A stretch of 48,620 nt of DNA from Streptococcus caballi DSM 19004 (lineage in GTDB: Bacteria; Bacillota; Bacilli; Lactobacillales; Streptococcaceae). Under the pieces are notes generated by a model. That model was not told the origin of the DNA, did not search any database, and worked only from the letters and a program-made list of their open reading frames with translations. The translations under genes were made by a program, and so were the position numbers. Positions 46,409-48,620 of the stretch are shown piece after piece; position 1 is the stretch's first letter; each line of letters opens with the position of its first letter. Location: positions 1-48,620 of the forward strand of contig NZ_KB904085.1 in the NCBI RefSeq assembly GCF_000379985.1. The letters run 5' to 3'.

Positions 46409-47668
46409 ATGACTGAAAATTCTACGCAAGTATCCACTTGGCAAACAAAGCTTAAAGCTATGGGACCTGGTATCTTGATGGCTTCGGCTGCTGTTGGTGG
46501 TTCACATATCGTTTCATCAACACAGGCAGGTGCTATCTACGGTTGGCAGTTAGCAGGTTTGATTCTTTTAATCAATGTCTTCAAGTATCCTTTTTTCCGA
46601 TTTGGCTCACAGTATACCATGGAGAATGGAAAAAGTTTGATTGAGGGTTATAGTGAAAAGGGAAAAGGTTATTTATGGCTCTTCTTTATTATGAACATCT
46701 TCTCTGCTATTGTTAATACAGCAGGTGTCGGAATCCTCTGCGCGGCCATTTTGTACAACATTTTTCCAGATGGTTTTGGTTTGAATATTTCTCAATTGAC
46801 AACCATTATCATTGTCATTATCTGGGCTATGATTCTCATTGGTGGTTATAAGTTTCTGGATGGTTTAGCAAAATGGGTAATGACAGCTCTGACAATTGCA
46901 ACGGTAGCAGCTGTTGTTATCGCTCTTTTCAAACACCGTGAATATGCTCCAAATTTTGAAGCGCCAACACCATGGCGAATGGCAGCTCTACCATTTATTG
47001 TATCTCTCATGGGATGGATGCCAGCACCAATCGAAATTTCAGCCATTAACTCTATGTGGTCTGTTGAAAAGCAAAAAACAGTTAAAATGTCTGAAGCTGA
47101 TGGCATTTTTGACTTTAACGTTGGTTATATCGGAACAGCTATCTTGGCTCTTATCTTCTGTGCTCTTGGAGCTCTCATCCAATTTGGCTCAGGCGAAGCA
47201 GTACAGAGTGCATCAGCAGCTTATATCGCTCAGTTTGTAAGTATGTATGCCTCTGTTTTGGGGGGCTGGTCACGTTTACTTATCACTTTTATTGCATTTC
47301 TCTGCATCTTTGGGACTGTTATTACAGTTATTGATGGTTATTCACGTGCTAATGACGAGACCCTACGACTATTGCTTGGTAAAAAAGAGTCAACTCCTAA
47401 AGCCTTTATAGCATGGACAAGCCTGACCTCGCTAGCGGGCTTAGTTATTGTTTATCTTTTTGCTGGTAACGTGGCAACAATGTTGCGCTTTGCCATGATT
47501 GCCTCCTTCTTGACGACACCGTTCTTTGCTTATCTAAATTATTCTTTGGTAAACAATAAGGAACATCAGGTAAAAGGTTGGCTTAAAGGTCTATCAATCG
47601 TCGGTTTAATTTACCTTTTTGGTTTTGCTATTTTCTTCTTAGTAGCCATCTTTATGGGAGCTGTTTAG
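46409..47668 (+). CDS. Nramp-family transporter-like protein lacking the DPGN motif
   Basis: A 419-residue membrane protein with about 11 helices, related to Nramp divalent-metal transporters. Helix 1 reads GPGILMASAAVGGSHIVSST: where Nramp metal carriers have DPGN it has GGSH (residues 30-33). Helix 6 has GWMPAPIEIS in place of MPHN. These residues bind the metal in canonical MntH, so this protein likely moves another substrate or uses a different site. AAAGAGG precedes the ATG. It has its own promoter, divergent from the flavin operon, and a perfect terminator. Confidence 0.85.
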   Translation: MTENSTQVSTWQTKLKAMGPGILMASAAVGGSHIVSSTQAGAIYGWQLAGLILLINVFKYPFFRFGSQYTMENGKSLIEGYSEKGKGYLWLFFIMNIFSAIVNTAGVGILCAAILYNIFPDGFGLNISQLTTIIIVIIWAMILIGGYKFLDGLAKWVMTALTIATVAAVVIALFKHREYAPNFEAPTPWRMAALPFIVSLMGWMPAPIEISAINSMWSVEKQKTVKMSEADGIFDFNVGYIGTAILALIFCALGALIQFGSGEAVQSASAAYIAQFVSMYASVLGGWSRLLITFIAFLCIFGTVITVIDGYSRANDETLRLLLGKKESTPKAFIAWTSLTSLAGLVIVYLFAGNVATMLRFAMIASFLTTPFFAYLNYSLVNNKEHQVKGWLKGLSIVGLIYLFGFAIFFLVAIFMGAV

Positions 47669-47699
47669 AACTAAAAAGTGCCAGTGGCACTTTTTAGTT
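47669..47699 (+). terminator. Terminator of the Nramp-like gene
   Basis: AACTAAAAAGTGCCA pairs perfectly with TGGCACTTTTTAGTT, a 15-bp stem. Confidence 0.92.
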
Positions 47700-47749
47700 A
47701 CTTTCATTCTTAAAAGGAAAATAGTTATATAGTGAAAAAGGAGGATGAA

Positions 47750-47983
47750 ATGACCGCAAATGAAAAAATTATTGCTCTAGTTAAGTCAGAATACATGGAA
47801 CGCATTCCACGATTGGTACGCGGACATGCCACGAAAGCAACTTGTCAATTAATTGCTAGAGAATTTCCAGAAGCCTATGCTGAAGCTGAAAAAGAAGGAG
47901 AATTATCAAAGGAGGCAAAAGAAACCTTGACTTTGATTGTTAATGATATTTTCAAAGAACGTATGGCTAAGCATAATTTGTGA
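47750..47983 (+). CDS. Small hypothetical protein (77 residues)
   Basis: A charged, helical 77-residue protein beginning MTANEKIIALVKSEYMERIP, with RLVRGHATKATCQLIAREFP in the middle. It has one cysteine and no signal peptide or membrane segment. AAGGAGG lies just before ATG 47750; an upstream in-frame GTG at 47732 would include that ribosome site in the coding region. I do not recognise the family. It lies between the transporter's terminator and an IS element. Confidence 0.65.
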   Translation: MTANEKIIALVKSEYMERIPRLVRGHATKATCQLIAREFPEAYAEAEKEGELSKEAKETLTLIVNDIFKERMAKHNL

Positions 47984-48042
47984 TAGATAGAAATTTTGAC
48001 AAGTAAAAAACATTCAGTTCGTTAAATAATTGAGATACTTCC

Positions 48043-48090
48043 CTTATAGTTTCTAATGAAAAACAAAAATTTTTCATTAGAAACTATAAG
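48043..48090. repeat. 21-bp perfect palindrome at the IS boundary
   Basis: CTTATAGTTTCTAATGAAAA (48043 on) is mirrored by TTTTCATTAGAAACTATAAG ending at 48090, around a 6-base centre. It lies just upstream of the transposase ribosome site. Confidence 0.85.
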
Positions 48091-48102
48091 AGGAGTTTTA
48101 CT

Positions 48103-48620
48103 ATGTCCAAAAGAAGTTCAAAACCTGTATCTGAGAAGCTAGAAATCGTTCTAATCCACTTAGGAGAAGGGAAATCACTTAGTTGGTTAGCTAGGAACCA
48201 TGGTGTCTCCAAAGACAAACAGGGTTCGGAAGTAGTTGATGAGCTAGAGGAAAGTTATCACTGGAAGAAGTATGGTAAGGAACTGAAAGAACAGGATGTA
48301 TCTGACTATCTCAATGGCTTGGGAAGTCTCAAAGATTTGACTGAAAAATATGGCATTTCTTGTGATTATGTTCTCAGATCATGGATAAAAGATTATACTA
48401 GTGGTAAAAAACTGAAAGCTACTAGTAGAGGAATGAGCCGCATGAAACAAGGACAGAAAACAACATTTGAAGAATGGGTTGAGATTGTCAATTACACCAT
48501 TGCTCATGAAAAAGATTACCAAGGGGCTGTTGAGAAGTATGGTGTTTCCTATCAACAGGTCTATTCTTGGGTTAGAAAGTTCGAAAAGGAGGGTTCTAAC
48601 GGTCTCCTCGACCGTCGTGG
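48103..48620 (+). mobile_element. IS element, HTH transposase OrfA-like (3' end beyond window)
   Basis: From ATG 48103, after AGGAG, a frame stays open to the window edge, about 172 residues. It begins MSKRSSKPVSEKLEIVLIHL and carries repeated helix-turn-helix units: GKSLSWLARNHGVSK, SLKDLTEKYGISCDYVLRSW and GAVEKYGVSYQQVYSWVRKF, ending NGLLDRRG. This is the OrfA / insL-like part of an IS3-family transposase. The segment after GVSK seems shortened compared with the expected HTH spacing, so the first unit may be damaged. The catalytic DDE part would lie to the right. Confidence 0.8.

Overview
This window is low-GC Firmicute DNA, almost certainly a Streptococcus. The gene orders support this: spx, UPF0223 and an inositol-phosphatase gene overlap; pstS-pstC-pstA-pstB-pstB-phoU is followed by pepN; the L21 leader precedes rplU-prp-rpmA; lysR-lspA-rluD precede pyrR-pyrP-pyrB-carA-carB; and nox, ldh (divergent), gyrA and srtA follow in order. 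The block resembles S. mutans synteny, but the intracellular amylase and the number of decayed genes suggest the S. bovis/equinus complex. The species call is an inference.

Layout. 1-800: start of a minus-strand gene, a truncated exporter remnant and a 17-bp direct repeat. 0.8-9.1 kb: DUF2130 protein, acetyltransferase, a DUF1858/hemerythrin-PAS pair, truB, ribF, spx, UPF0223, inositol phosphatase and an rRNA methyltransferase. 9.2-16.8 kb: phosphate-uptake operon and pepN. 16.9-20.6 kb: CapA-like protein, acetyltransferases and the L21/Prp/L27 operon. 20.8-24 kb: LysR regulator, lspA, rluD and a VTT-domain membrane protein. 24-31.4 kb: PyrR-controlled pyrimidine operon. 31.5-39.4 kb: ISL3 remnant, nox, ldh, gyrA, srtA, a VOC protein and a secreted DUF1002 protein. 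39.4-43.2 kb: a decayed stretch (NUDIX, xpt and formate/nitrite-transporter pseudogenes) around an intact amylase. 43.3-46.2 kb: a minus-strand flavin operon (apbE, FMN reductase, reductase-PAS fusion). 46.4-48.6 kb: a divergent Nramp-like transporter, a small orphan gene and the start of an IS element.

Functional links. The pst genes form a complete phosphate importer with two ATPases and PhoU. PyrR sites lie before pyrR, carA and carB, so pyrimidine synthesis is probably controlled at three points. Nox and Ldh both re-oxidise NADH. RibF makes FAD, the substrate ApbE uses to attach FMN to proteins.

The most interesting locus is the flavin operon. The 418-residue reductase fusion ends in a disordered tail carrying repeated (S/T)GAS motifs, two of them as DAxSGAS. 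These resemble the acceptor motif of ApbE flavin transferases, and the apbE gene is in the same operon and lacks a secretion signal. I infer a cytosolic reductase whose tail may carry several covalent FMN groups. Other notable signals are a structured insertion between the carB ribosome site and its start codon, three candidate leaderless genes, a PstB paralogue without its H-loop histidine, and an Nramp-like protein without the DPGN motif.
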